From Heliomarina sp018223035 (GTDB lineage Bacteria > Pseudomonadota > Alphaproteobacteria > Rhodobacterales > Rhodobacteraceae), in NCBI GenBank assembly GCA_018223035.1, contig JAAEZD010000015.1, positions 1 through 64,000 on the forward strand: a DNA stretch of 64,000 bases, read 5' to 3'. The notes under the pieces are model-generated. The model was given only the letters and a program-made list of their open reading frames with translations, was not told where the DNA came from and did no database searches. A program made the translations under genes and the position numbers. Shown in pieces: positions 17,529 through 26,217 of this stretch (the first letter of the stretch is position 1; each line of letters starts with the position of its first letter).

Positions 17529-17990
17529 ATGATAAGACAATTGCCGATGCGCATCCGCGCGACGCACAAAAGCGACGTACGCACCCAGTTCGGTGCGCTC
17601 TGCTACCGCGTGGAAAACGGCAAGGTCAAAATCCTTCTTATCACGTCGCGCCGGAGCAAACGCTGGATCATTCCCAAGGGCTGGCCCATCGACAAGCTGA
17701 CTCCGGCGCGATCCGCCGCCCGCGAAGCATGGGAAGAGGCCGGCGTGATTGGTGCTGCCGTCAATCAGTGTGTCGGGCTTTATGCCTATAACAAGACCAG
17801 CGCCCAGAATGGAACGCTGCCGTGTGTCGTCATGGTTTACCCGGTACGTGTCAAATCCCTCGACCCGGAATTTCCAGAGCAAAATCAACGGCGTGTAAAG
17901 TGGTTTTCGCCCAAGAAAGCCGCGGCGCGTGTGGTCGAGCCAGAACTGGCGCGGATTTTGCGGGATTTTCGTCCGCAGCAGTTGCGCTGA
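17529..17990 (+). CDS. Nudix hydrolase with altered Nudix box
   Basis: 153 residues. The Nudix box runs GWPIDKLTPARSAAREAWEE then AGV (about 55-77). Against the consensus G-x5-E-x7-R-E-U-x-E-E-x-G-U, the first Glu is replaced by Leu while the catalytic R-E..E-E core is kept. RWIIPKGWP just before it resembles the diphosphoinositol/diadenosine polyphosphate-type Nudix enzymes. It likely hydrolyses a nucleoside diphosphate linked to another group. Start ATG 17529 has GGAAG upstream. Confidence 0.87.
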   Translation: MIRQLPMRIRATHKSDVRTQFGALCYRVENGKVKILLITSRRSKRWIIPKGWPIDKLTPARSAAREAWEEAGVIGAAVNQCVGLYAYNKTSAQNGTLPCVVMVYPVRVKSLDPEFPEQNQRRVKWFSPKKAAARVVEPELARILRDFRPQQLR

Positions 17991-18052
17991 CAGGTCTTGA
18001 TCTTAACAATTCAACAAATAATTAAAGTAGAACGGTTTAACTTGGCACGACC

Positions 18053-18481
18053 ATGATTCAATACGCCTTGAAATGCTCGAACGGGCACACATTCGACAGC
18101 TGGTTCCAGTCCGCCAGCGCCTTTGACCGGCTCGCCGGAGCGGGGATGGTGGAATGCAGCGTTTGCGGCGGATCTGACGTCGAAAAGGCGATGATGACGC
18201 CGCGTGTCGGAGCCGCGCGCGAAGGGCAAAAGGCGGCGCCGGCGCTGGCCAAGGAACGCAGCCCGGCGGAACAGGCGCTGGCCGAATTGCGCAAGAATAT
18301 CGAGAAAAACGCAAGCTATGTCGGTGACAAATTTGTGAGCGAAGCCCGCGCGATTCATTCAGGCGAGGCCCCTGAACGCGCCATCTATGGCGAGGCACGG
18401 CTGGACGAGGCCAAGAAGCTGGTCGATGAAGGCGTGCCGGTCGCGCCGCTCCCTTTCCTTCCAACCAGAAAAGCGAACTGA
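18053..18481 (+). CDS. DUF1178 family protein
   Basis: 142 residues. The N-terminus has a small zinc-ribbon-like pattern: C8 in MIQYALKCSNGHTFDSWF, then CSVCGG near 36-41. The C-terminal half is charged and ends with the conserved Y/A-S-x-V-G-D-x-F-x-x-E-A-R-x-I-H and A-I-Y-G-E-A segments of DUF1178. Function is not established. Its stop overlaps the start of the following SDR gene by one base, so the two are coupled. Confidence 0.88.
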   Translation: MIQYALKCSNGHTFDSWFQSASAFDRLAGAGMVECSVCGGSDVEKAMMTPRVGAAREGQKAAPALAKERSPAEQALAELRKNIEKNASYVGDKFVSEARAIHSGEAPERAIYGEARLDEAKKLVDEGVPVAPLPFLPTRKAN

Positions 18482-19125
18482 TGAAAGTTTTGATCACCGG
18501 AGGTAATCGCGGAATCGGGCAGGCGATTGCAAATGTGTATCGTGACGCCGGAGAGACGGTGATCGCCACGGCGCGCGACACGTCGGGCGATGCCAAGCTG
18601 GACGTCACCGATCCGGAGTCGCATCGCCATCTGGCGCAAGCGCTGACCGGAGAGCCGCTCGATCTGCTCGTATGCAACGCGGGTGTTTATCTCGACAAGG
18701 GGCAAAAGCTTGACGATGGGTTCGCGCCCGAGCTTTGGGCCGACATGTTCGCGGTCAACGTGACCGGTGTCTTCCTGACGATCCAGTCGCTGCTGCCAAG
18801 CCTGCGCATGGCGTTGGCCCCGAAAATCGCGATCATTTCTTCACAGATGGCCTCGCAGGAGCGGGCGCCGGGCGGCAGTTATATCTATCGCGCTTCCAAG
18901 GCGGCGGCGCTGAACCTTGGGCGCAACCTTGCCGCGGATCTGCGGGGTGAAGGCATCGCCGTCGGCATCTATCACCCCGGTTGGGTGCGCACCGAAATGG
19001 GCGGCGGCACGGCCGATATAGAGGTGGATGAGGCGGCCCGGGGGCTGAAATCGCGTTTCGAGGCGCTGTCGGTCGAGACCACCGGTTGTTTCGAGACATG
19101 GGACGGGCGCGCGCATCCGTTCTGA
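18481..19125 (+). CDS. SDR family oxidoreductase
   Basis: 214 residues, a short member of the short-chain dehydrogenase family. TGGNRGIGQA at 6-15 is the cofactor loop, VCNAGVYLDKG gives NAG, and the catalytic Ser (ISSQMAS) and YRASKAA follow in order. C-factor/CsgA-like SDRs of this size are the nearest fit. It lacks a long C-terminal substrate loop. Translationally coupled to the DUF1178 gene. Confidence 0.88.
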   Translation: MKVLITGGNRGIGQAIANVYRDAGETVIATARDTSGDAKLDVTDPESHRHLAQALTGEPLDLLVCNAGVYLDKGQKLDDGFAPELWADMFAVNVTGVFLTIQSLLPSLRMALAPKIAIISSQMASQERAPGGSYIYRASKAAALNLGRNLAADLRGEGIAVGIYHPGWVRTEMGGGTADIEVDEAARGLKSRFEALSVETTGCFETWDGRAHPF

Positions 19126-19211
19126 TTGCGACTTTCGCGCATGTAAAACCTGTTGCCCTTGGTGTTTACCGCAAGTAAAGCGGGCGCGTTCTTAGGCACG
19201 AAGGAAGTAAC

Positions 19212-20450
19212 ATGCCCGTTCTCGTGATGAAATTCGGGGGCACCTCGGTGGCAACGCTTGATCGCATCAAGCGGGCGGCAAAACGCGTCGGTGTCGAAGT
19301 CGCCAAGGGCTATGACGTCATCGTCATCGTTTCCGCCATGTCGGGCAAGACCAACGAGCTGGTCGGCTGGGTGAACGAGACCTCTCCAATGTACGATGCG
19401 CGTGAATACGACGCGGTCGTGTCGAGCGGAGAAAACGTGACCGCCGGGCTGATGGCGCTGACGCTTCAGGAAATGGACGTGCCTGCGCGCAGCTGGCAGG
19501 GCTGGCAGGTGCCGGTCAAGACCACGTCGAGCCATTCCGCCGCACGGATCGAGGAAATCCCGACCGAGAACATCATGGGCCGGTTCGAGCAGGGCATGCG
19601 CGTGGCCGTTGTCGCAGGCTTTCAGGGGGTGAGTCCCGAGGGGCGGATCACCACGCTGGGACGGGGCGGGTCGGATACGACCGCCGTGGCCTTTGCGGCG
19701 GCCTTTGGTGCGGAACGCTGCGATATCTACACGGATGTGGATGGCGTTTATACGACCGATCCGCGCATCTGCGAAAAAGCCCGCAAGCTTGACAGGATCG
19801 CCTTTGAAGAGATGCTCGAACTGGCATCGCTTGGGGCCAAGGTGCTTCAGACCCGCTCGGTCGAGCTCGCCATGCGCTACAAGGTGCGCCTGCGGGTGTT
19901 GTCGAGCTTTGAGGAACAGTCGGACGAGGCGGGAACGCTTGTCTGTGATGAGGATGAGATTATGGAATCCAATGTAGTCGCCGGTGTCGCCCATTCCCGT
20001 GACGAGGCCAAGATGACGCTCTTGTCGGTTGCCGACCGTCCGGGCATCGCCGCCACGATCTTTTCAGCCCTATCTGAGGCGAATGTGAACGTCGACATGA
20101 TTGTTCAGAACATCTCGGAAGAAGGTCGCACGGACATGACCTTTTCCTGCCCGACCGATCAGGTCGCCCGCGCCGACAAGGCGCTGGCTGCGGCCAAGGC
20201 GGATGGCGTGCTGAACTTCTCGGAACTGGTGGCCGACACGAACGTGTGCAAGGTGTCGGTCGTCGGGATCGGCATGCGCTCGCACACGGGCGTCGCGGCC
20301 AAGATGTTTCGCGTCCTGTCCAATGAGGCGATCAACATCAAGGTGATCACGACCTCCGAGATCAAGATTTCGGTCCTGATTGATCGGAAGTACATGGAGC
20401 TTGCCGTGCAGGCGCTGCATGACGCTTTCGAACTGGACAAGGCAGGCTGA
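19212..20450 (+). CDS. lysC: Aspartate kinase
   Basis: 412 residues, monofunctional. The N-terminal kinase domain has VMKFGGTSVA at 5-14, VVSSGENVTAGLMA near 74-87 and GRGGSDTTAVAFAAAFGA near 155-172. The C-terminal ~150 residues are two ACT domains (for example LLSVADRPGIAATIFSAL and VSVVGIGMRSHTGVAAKMF) that usually bind lysine or threonine for feedback control. It phosphorylates aspartate for lysine, threonine and methionine synthesis. GAAGGAAG precedes the ATG. Followed by two tandem dyads before ptsP. Confidence 0.96.
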   Translation: MPVLVMKFGGTSVATLDRIKRAAKRVGVEVAKGYDVIVIVSAMSGKTNELVGWVNETSPMYDAREYDAVVSSGENVTAGLMALTLQEMDVPARSWQGWQVPVKTTSSHSAARIEEIPTENIMGRFEQGMRVAVVAGFQGVSPEGRITTLGRGGSDTTAVAFAAAFGAERCDIYTDVDGVYTTDPRICEKARKLDRIAFEEMLELASLGAKVLQTRSVELAMRYKVRLRVLSSFEEQSDEAGTLVCDEDEIMESNVVAGVAHSRDEAKMTLLSVADRPGIAATIFSALSEANVNVDMIVQNISEEGRTDMTFSCPTDQVARADKALAAAKADGVLNFSELVADTNVCKVSVVGIGMRSHTGVAAKMFRVLSNEAINIKVITTSEIKISVLIDRKYMELAVQALHDAFELDKAG

Positions 20451-20470
20451 GCCCCCGCATCGGCGCGCTG

Positions 20471-20516
20471 GAAATTTCTTGAAGAAATTTCGGAAAAAAT
20501 TGCGATCAATTTTTTT
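20471..20516 (+). terminator. Tandem AT-rich dyads after lysC
   Basis: Dyad 1: GAAATTTCTT (20471-20480) and AAGAAATTTC (20482-20491), perfect, with a single G at the centre. Dyad 2: AAAAAATTG (20494-20502) and CAATTTTTT (20507-20515) around CGAT, running into a T tract. Dyad 2 can act as a terminator for lysC. Dyad 1, with almost no loop, looks more like a DNA-binding palindrome. Confidence 0.6.
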
Positions 20517-20660
20517 GCGTATTGGCGCCGGCGTCGGGTTTTCTCTGGCAATCTTCGGGCCTTCCGCCACGGAAATCCATTTCGCTTTTCCGCGTCATGT
20601 GTTCTATAGGCTTCGGTCGGGCTGAACGCCCGGAGGTTGCATAGGACACCTGTCGCCAGA

Positions 20661-22910
20661 ATGGCTGAACGCATGGAAACCGAAAGCCGCAAGCTTTTGC
20701 GGCGGTTGCGAGACACGATGGCCAGCGATGTGGCCGGGCAGGCGCGACTGGATCAGATCACCCATCTGATTGCCGACAGCATGGGGTCCGAGGTCTGCTC
20801 CGTCTACCTTTTCCGGGACGAGGAAACGCTGGAGCTCTGCGCGACCGAAGGTCTGAAGCCCGAGGCCGTTCACCAGACCCGTATGCGGCTGGGCGAGGGT
20901 CTTGTCGGGCGGGTGGCGCGTACCGGGCAAGTGGTGAATACACCCGATGCCCCGGCGGCCAAGGGGTTCCGCTATATGCCAGAAACCGGGGAAGAGCGGT
21001 ATTCCTCTTTCCTTGGCGTGCCGATTCAGCGGCTTGGCGAAAAGCTGGGCGTGCTAGTGGTGCAGTCCCGCGATGCGCGGGAGTTTTCCGAAGACGAACA
21101 ATACGCGCTGGAAGTTGTGGCGATGGTGCTGGCCGAGATGACCGAGCTTGGCGCCTTTATCGGTGAGGGTGCGGCACTGTCGGCACGCCACCAGCAGGCC
21201 GTCCTTTTGCGCGGGACGACCGGGCAGGAAGGCGCGGCCGAGGGTCATGTCTGGCTGCATGAACCTCGTGTGGTGGTCGCCAACCCGATCTCGGACGACC
21301 CTCAGAGCGAGCTGGTGCGTCTTACCGAGGCCGTCGAGCAGTTGAGGGTCGGCGTCGACCGGATGCTTGAGATGTCCCTGACCGGAGACAAGGACCAGCT
21401 TCAGGTGCTCGAAGCCTATCGCATGTTCGCCAATTCCAAGGGCTGGATGCGGCGGATGGAGGAAGATATCAGCCGGGGTCTTTCCGCCGAAGCTGCCGTG
21501 GAAAAGGAACAGTCGCAGGCGCGGGCGCGGATGCAGCAGGTGCAGGACGCCTATCTGCGAGAGCGACTTTCGGATCTGGACGACCTCTCGAACCGGCTTT
21601 TGCGTATCCTGACCGGGCAGGGGAGCGAGACCGGGGCAGAGATGCCGCCGGATCCGATCCTGATCGCGCGCAACATCGGCCCCGGGGATCTGCTTGAATA
21701 CGGTCGCAAATTGCGTGGCATCGTGCTCGAGGAAGGGTCGGTGGGCTCGCACGCGGCCATTGTCGCGCGGGCGCTGGCGATTCCGCTGGTGGTCCATGCC
21801 AGCCGGATCACCACCGAGGCACTGAACGGCGATCATATCATGGTCGATGGCGATCAGGGCGTGGTGCATCTGCGCCCGGACGATACGGTGGTCAGCGCTT
21901 TCCGCGACAAGATCGCGATGCTGGCACAGGCGCAGGAGCGGTTCAGTTCGATCCGGGGGTTGCCGGCCGAGACCAAGTGCGGCCGCACGATCGGGATGCA
22001 TATGAATGCCGGGCTGATGGCGGATCTGCCGTCGTTGGAAAGTTCGGGCGCCGAGGGGGTCGGGCTTTTCCGCACGGAATTGCAGTTTCTGGTGCGCAAC
22101 CAGATGCCAAAACGGTCAGAACTGAGCGCGCTTTATGCGCGGGTTCTGGATTCGGCCAAGGGCAAGCGGGTGGTGTTCCGGACGCTGGATATCGGGTCGG
22201 ACAAGGTGCTGCCCTATATGAAGCCCAATGACGAACCGAACCCGGCGCTGGGCTGGCGCGCGATACGGGTCGGGCTCGACAAGCCGGGCGTGATGCGGAT
22301 GCAGTTGCAGGCGCTGATCCGGGCGGCGGCGGGACGTCCGCTGACGCTGATGTTCCCGTTTATCGCGCAGTTCGAGGAATATACCGCGGCCCGGGCCGAA
22401 CTCGACAAGACGATCGCCCGAGAGGAACGTCTGGGCCATGTGCTGCCGGAATCCATCGAAATCGGAGCAATGCTCGAGACGCCCTCGCTGGCCTTTGCGC
22501 CCAAGAAGTTCTTTGACGAAGTCGGGTTCCTGTCGATTGGCGGCAACGATCTGAAACAGTTCTTTTTTGCCGCCGACCGGGAAAACGAACGCGTGAGGCG
22601 GCGCTATGACACGCTGAACGTCAGCTTCCTGAGCCTTATCGACAAGGTGGTGCAGCGCTGCCGGGAATCGAATACGCCGCTGTCTTTCTGCGGAGAAGAC
22701 GCGGGCCGGCCGATTGAAGCTCTTTGCCTTGCGGCCATCGGGGTCGAGACCCTGTCGATGCGCCCGGCGTCGATCGGTCCGGTCAAGAGCCTGCTGCGAC
22801 GGGTGAACCTTGACGAGGCGCGCGAGATCATTTGGGATGCCCGCGAAAGAGGCGAACAGTCGGTGCGCCCGGCCATCGTGGAATGGCTGCGCAGCCAGAA
22901 CGGCAATTAG
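20661..22910 (+). CDS. ptsP: Phosphoenolpyruvate-protein phosphotransferase PtsP (EI-Ntr)
   Basis: 749 residues from the ATG at 20661; the frame opens at a TTG at 20637, which sits too close to the upstream GGAGG to be likely. A GAF domain fills about residues 20-160 (LIADSMGSEVCSVYLF, YSSFLGVPIQRLGEKLGVLVVQS). The phosphohistidine is H364 in EGSVGSHAAIVAR. The TIM-barrel PEP domain shows GVGLFRTELQFLV, SIGGNDLKQFFF and the catalytic Cys in SFCGEDAGRP. It passes phosphate from PEP to NPr and EIIA-Ntr in the nitrogen PTS, a regulatory rather than transport chain. Its end overlaps the convergent hutC stop by 4 bases. Confidence 0.95.
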   Translation: MAERMETESRKLLRRLRDTMASDVAGQARLDQITHLIADSMGSEVCSVYLFRDEETLELCATEGLKPEAVHQTRMRLGEGLVGRVARTGQVVNTPDAPAAKGFRYMPETGEERYSSFLGVPIQRLGEKLGVLVVQSRDAREFSEDEQYALEVVAMVLAEMTELGAFIGEGAALSARHQQAVLLRGTTGQEGAAEGHVWLHEPRVVVANPISDDPQSELVRLTEAVEQLRVGVDRMLEMSLTGDKDQLQVLEAYRMFANSKGWMRRMEEDISRGLSAEAAVEKEQSQARARMQQVQDAYLRERLSDLDDLSNRLLRILTGQGSETGAEMPPDPILIARNIGPGDLLEYGRKLRGIVLEEGSVGSHAAIVARALAIPLVVHASRITTEALNGDHIMVDGDQGVVHLRPDDTVVSAFRDKIAMLAQAQERFSSIRGLPAETKCGRTIGMHMNAGLMADLPSLESSGAEGVGLFRTELQFLVRNQMPKRSELSALYARVLDSAKGKRVVFRTLDIGSDKVLPYMKPNDEPNPALGWRAIRVGLDKPGVMRMQLQALIRAAAGRPLTLMFPFIAQFEEYTAARAELDKTIAREERLGHVLPESIEIGAMLETPSLAFAPKKFFDEVGFLSIGGNDLKQFFFAADRENERVRRRYDTLNVSFLSLIDKVVQRCRESNTPLSFCGEDAGRPIEALCLAAIGVETLSMRPASIGPVKSLLRRVNLDEAREIIWDARERGEQSVRPAIVEWLRSQNGN

Positions 22911-23599
22911 ATTTCAAGCCTGACCCGGTGGTTCGGCGCGAAATGCGTTGTGACCAGCGTTGCGGCGCGCTCGCCGGGGCCAAAGGTGCTGCGTTGCATG
23001 CAGAGTAGGGCGGTGCCGAGGGAGCAGCCGAGTTGTTCCGCCTCGAAATCACCGGCGGGCGCGGCGCTATAGTCCAGAGTGCCATGTGAAAACGGCGCGT
23101 GCTGGACAAGCCATTCATTCGGGCTGGTTTTTTCCAGATCGGCGGTCTCGAATCCCGGCGCGGCGGACAGGTGCACCCAGCGGTCCTCCAGCGCGAAGGG
23201 GTGACCGTCAGCCAGGTAGAGCGTCTGGACCCGTTCCACCTGGGCGTCATCCGACAAACCAAGCGCGGCGCGCAGAGGGCTGGGCATTTTCGACCGGCTG
23301 CGGGACAGGATGCGATGGGCGAAACGCTGGCCGCGCGCCTCGATTTCCTCGCGCAGGAGCGGGATGGCAAGCTGGGCGCGGCGTTGCGGGGCGCGGGCGA
23401 CCCGGGTGCCGGCCTTGCGGCGACGTTCGAGCCAACCTGCCTCGGCCAGTGCCCGCAGGGCCCGGTTGACCGTGGCGCGCGAACATCCGAATTCCTCGGC
23501 CAGATCAGCTTCGTTCGGGATCAGCGTGTCGGGTGCCCACTCGCGGCTGTGAATGCGGCGCAGCGCTTCCTTGTGGATGTCCTGCCAGCTTTGCGCCAT
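22907..23599 (-). CDS. hutC: Histidine utilization repressor HutC (GntR family)
   Basis: 230 residues from the ATG at 23597-23599; the open frame continues upstream only inside hutF. The N-terminal GntR winged helix has IHSREWAPDTLIPNEADLAEEFGCSRATVNRALRALAEAG (read in parts), followed by a UTRA effector domain. HutC proteins repress hut operons and are released by urocanate. The start overlaps the hutF stop by one base, so it is the second gene of the hutF-hutC unit. Its target is probably the inverted repeat at 24974-25009. Confidence 0.93.
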   Translation of the reverse strand: MAQSWQDIHKEALRRIHSREWAPDTLIPNEADLAEEFGCSRATVNRALRALAEAGWLERRRKAGTRVARAPQRRAQLAIPLLREEIEARGQRFAHRILSRSRSKMPSPLRAALGLSDDAQVERVQTLYLADGHPFALEDRWVHLSAAPGFETADLEKTSPNEWLVQHAPFSHGTLDYSAAPAGDFEAEQLGCSLGTALLCMQRSTFGPGERAATLVTTHFAPNHRVRLEI

Positions 23600-24951
23600 C
23601 ACATGACCTCGGCCAAGCGCGAGAGGCAGGCGCGGTAGTTGGCGGTTATTGTCTCGCAGGCGATGTGGCGGCCATCCTGTACGACGTGACGCCCGGCGGA
23701 CCACACATCGCGCACCAGCCGGTCGTCGCGGGCGAAGATCCATGTGTCTAGGATCTGATCGCCGCTGCGCCCGATCAGATCGGCATCATTCGCATCAAGC
23801 GCGATGAGATCGGCAAGGTATCCCGGTGCGATCTGCCCGGAGTTGCGCCCGATGGCTTGTGCGCCGCCTGCCGTGGCCGCATCGAACAGGCGTCGGCCCG
23901 TACTGCCGCCGGGACTGGCCAGAACCGCGCGGCCCTTGTCGCGCAGCCGCTGGGAATATTCGAGCTGGCGGAGTTCTTCGGCAAGGGAGATGCGGATGTT
24001 GCTGTCCGATCCGATACCGATGGCCCCGTTGTTGTCCAGCCAGCGCACCCCGTCGAAAATGCCGTCGCCCAGCGAGGATTCCGTGAGCGGGCAAAGACCG
24101 GCCACTGCGCCACTCTGCGCCAGCGCGGCGGTTTCATGCGGCTCCATCTGGGTGCAATGGATCATGCACCAGTTGTCATCCGGCGGGCAATGCTCGAGCA
24201 TCCATTCTACCGGGCGCGCTCCATAGGCGGCCTTGATCTCATCCACTTCGGCGACCTGTTCAGCAAGATGCATGTGGATCGGGCCGCTGGATTTGGCCAA
24301 CTCTGTCAGGGCGTTATGGGTCACGGCCCGGAGAGAATGAGGCGCGACGCCGATCCTTGCGTCCTTGGGGAGCGCGTTCAGCGCCTTGGCTGCCTGCGCG
24401 TGCAGCTTGTGAAAGAGGTCAAGATCGTTGCCGAAGCGGATCTGTCCGGGGCCAAGCGGGCTTCCGTCGACGCCGCCCTGTTCGTAGAGCACCGGAAGAA
24501 GGGTCAGACCGATGCCTGTCTCACTGGCGGCGGCACAGATCGCCTCGCTCGTCTCGGCGAGGTTGGCATAGGGCGTGCCGCCCGGCTGATGGTGCAGGTA
24601 GTGGAATTCGCCGCTGGAAGCATAGCCGGATTCCAGCATCTCCAACTGCACCTGCGCGGTGATGGCGCGGATGTCTTCGGGGGTGAGCCGGTCGAGAAAG
24701 CGGAACATGAGCTGCCGCCACGTCCAGAAACTGTCGCGCCCCGACGGCCCGCGCGTTTCCGTCAGCCCCGCCATCGCGCGCTGGAACGCATGGGAATGCA
24801 CGTTCGCCGGGGCGGGGAGCAGGATGCCGACGTGATGATCGGGGCTTGCGCCGCCGAACTGCGCAATCGTGCCATCCGGCGCAAGGGTGAGCGTGACATC
24901 GTTCTGCCACCCGTCGGCAAGCAAGGCGGCGCCGGCATGGATAACTGTCAT
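23599..24951 (-). CDS. hutF: Formimidoylglutamate deiminase HutF
   Basis: 450 residues, amidohydrolase fold. Metal ligands appear in PANVHSHAFQRAMAGL (H-x-H near 57-59), HMHLAEQVAEVDE, MIHCTQM and GIGSDSNIR. The FQRAM segment is typical of HutF rather than of HutI or guanine deaminase. It converts N-formimidoylglutamate to N-formylglutamate and ammonia, feeding HutG. First gene of the minus-strand hut unit; the shared control region lies just upstream (24952-25023). Confidence 0.94.
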   Translation of the reverse strand: MTVIHAGAALLADGWQNDVTLTLAPDGTIAQFGGASPDHHVGILLPAPANVHSHAFQRAMAGLTETRGPSGRDSFWTWRQLMFRFLDRLTPEDIRAITAQVQLEMLESGYASSGEFHYLHHQPGGTPYANLAETSEAICAAASETGIGLTLLPVLYEQGGVDGSPLGPGQIRFGNDLDLFHKLHAQAAKALNALPKDARIGVAPHSLRAVTHNALTELAKSSGPIHMHLAEQVAEVDEIKAAYGARPVEWMLEHCPPDDNWCMIHCTQMEPHETAALAQSGAVAGLCPLTESSLGDGIFDGVRWLDNNGAIGIGSDSNIRISLAEELRQLEYSQRLRDKGRAVLASPGGSTGRRLFDAATAGGAQAIGRNSGQIAPGYLADLIALDANDADLIGRSGDQILDTWIFARDDRLVRDVWSAGRHVVQDGRHIACETITANYRACLSRLAEVM

Positions 24952-24973
24952 TTGGACTCTCTTGACGACTCAA

Positions 24974-25009
24974 TTATGTCTATACATAAAGTTATTAAAG
25001 TAGACATAA
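24974..25009. promoter_or_regulatory. Probable HutC operator in the divergent hut control region
   Basis: TTATGTCTA (24974-24982) and TAGACATAA (25001-25009) are a perfect 9-bp inverted repeat with an 18-bp spacer. The left arm is also part of a near-palindrome, ATGTCTATACAT (24976-24987), resembling the TGTATATACA-type sites recalled for HutC in proteobacteria. The AT-rich block lies between hutF (starts 24951) and hutI (starts 25024), so one site can control both units. Binding is inferred. Confidence 0.65.
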
Positions 25010-25023
25010 AAGGTCAATCAGTG

Positions 25024-26217
25024 ATGGTGGAGCGAGTTCTGAGCGGGGTGCGGATCGCGACGATGACCGGCGGCGGTTACGGGCTGATCGAGCATGGGGT
25101 GCTTGCCCTGCGGGATGGTGTGATTGCCCATGTGGGGCAGGCCATTCCCGACGATTTCGAGAGCGTGACGCCTGAAGATATGGGCGGGCGGCTGGTCACC
25201 CCGGCGCTGATCGATTGCCACACGCATCTGGTGTTTGGCGGCAACCGTGCGCTGGAATTCGAAATGCGGCTGAACGGTGCGAGCTATGAGGAGGTGGCTC
25301 GTGCCGGAGGCGGTATCGTTTCGACAGTACGGGACACGCGGGCGGCGGATGAGACGGCGCTTGTCGAGGGGGCGCTGGCGCGGCTTGACGCGCTGATCGC
25401 CGAAGGGGTCTGCGTGGTCGAGGTGAAGTCCGGCTATGGTCTCGACCTCGATACCGAGTTGCGAATGCTGCGGGCGGCGCGGACATTGGGGGTGCGGCGC
25501 AACGTGGCGGTACGGACCTCATTCCTCGGTGCACACGCGGTTCCGGCGGAATACAAGGATCGCCCGGATGCCTATCTGGACGAGGTCTGTATCCCCACGC
25601 TCAAGGCCGCCCACGCCGAGGGGCTGGTTGATGCGGTGGACGGGTTCTGCGAGGGAATTGCTTTTGACTGCAAGCAGATCGCGCGCGTCTTTGATGTCGC
25701 CAAGGAACTGGGCCTGCCGGTAAAGCTCCACGCCGAGCAACTGTCCCATCTGGGCGGTACGGCCTTGGCGGCGGAATACGGGGCGCTGTCGGCCGATCAC
25801 GTGGAATACGCGAATGAGGAGGACGCGCGGGCGCTGGCGGCGGCGGGAACCGTCGCCGTGCTGTTGCCCGGGGCGTTTTACACGCTGCGCGAGACGCAGG
25901 TGCCGCCAGTTCAGGCGTTTCGGGATCACGGGGTGGCGATGGCGCTGGCCACCGATTGCAATCCGGGCTCCTCGCCGCTGGCCTCGTTGTTGTTGACACT
26001 CAACATGGGCTGCACCCTGTTCCGCCTGACGCCCGAAGAGGCGCTGGCCGGGGTGACCTGCCACGCCGCCCGCGCGCTGGGCCTGACAGATCGCGGAGAG
26101 ATCGCGCCGGGATACCGCGCGGATCTGGCGGTCTGGGATGTCGAAACACCGGGCGAGCTTGCCTATCGGATCGGGTTCAACCCGCTTTATGCCCGCATCA
26201 TTGGAGGTGAAGGATGA
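25024..26217 (+). CDS. hutI: Imidazolonepropionase HutI
   Basis: 397 residues from the ATG at 25024; a GTG at 25021 is the codon before it. The frame is open back to 23857, but that part is antisense to hutF. Amidohydrolase motifs: LIDCHTHLVFGGNR near 62-75, EVKSGYGLDLDTE, KLHAEQLSHLGG with the metal His, and ATDCNPGSSPL. It hydrolyses imidazolonepropionate to formimidoylglutamate. First gene of the plus-strand unit; hutH overlaps it by 4 bases. Confidence 0.95.
   Translation: MVERVLSGVRIATMTGGGYGLIEHGVLALRDGVIAHVGQAIPDDFESVTPEDMGGRLVTPALIDCHTHLVFGGNRALEFEMRLNGASYEEVARAGGGIVSTVRDTRAADETALVEGALARLDALIAEGVCVVEVKSGYGLDLDTELRMLRAARTLGVRRNVAVRTSFLGAHAVPAEYKDRPDAYLDEVCIPTLKAAHAEGLVDAVDGFCEGIAFDCKQIARVFDVAKELGLPVKLHAEQLSHLGGTALAAEYGALSADHVEYANEEDARALAAAGTVAVLLPGAFYTLRETQVPPVQAFRDHGVAMALATDCNPGSSPLASLLLTLNMGCTLFRLTPEEALAGVTCHAARALGLTDRGEIAPGYRADLAVWDVETPGELAYRIGFNPLYARIIGGEG

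Noticed and set aside
16416..17888. 490-codon minus-strand frame
   Set aside because: Antisense to the EcsC, Nudix and GNAT genes, which all have recognisable motifs; no motif in the frame itself.
23857..25023. Long upstream extension of the hutI frame
   Set aside because: It is antisense to hutF, whose catalytic motifs are complete; hutI starts at 25024.
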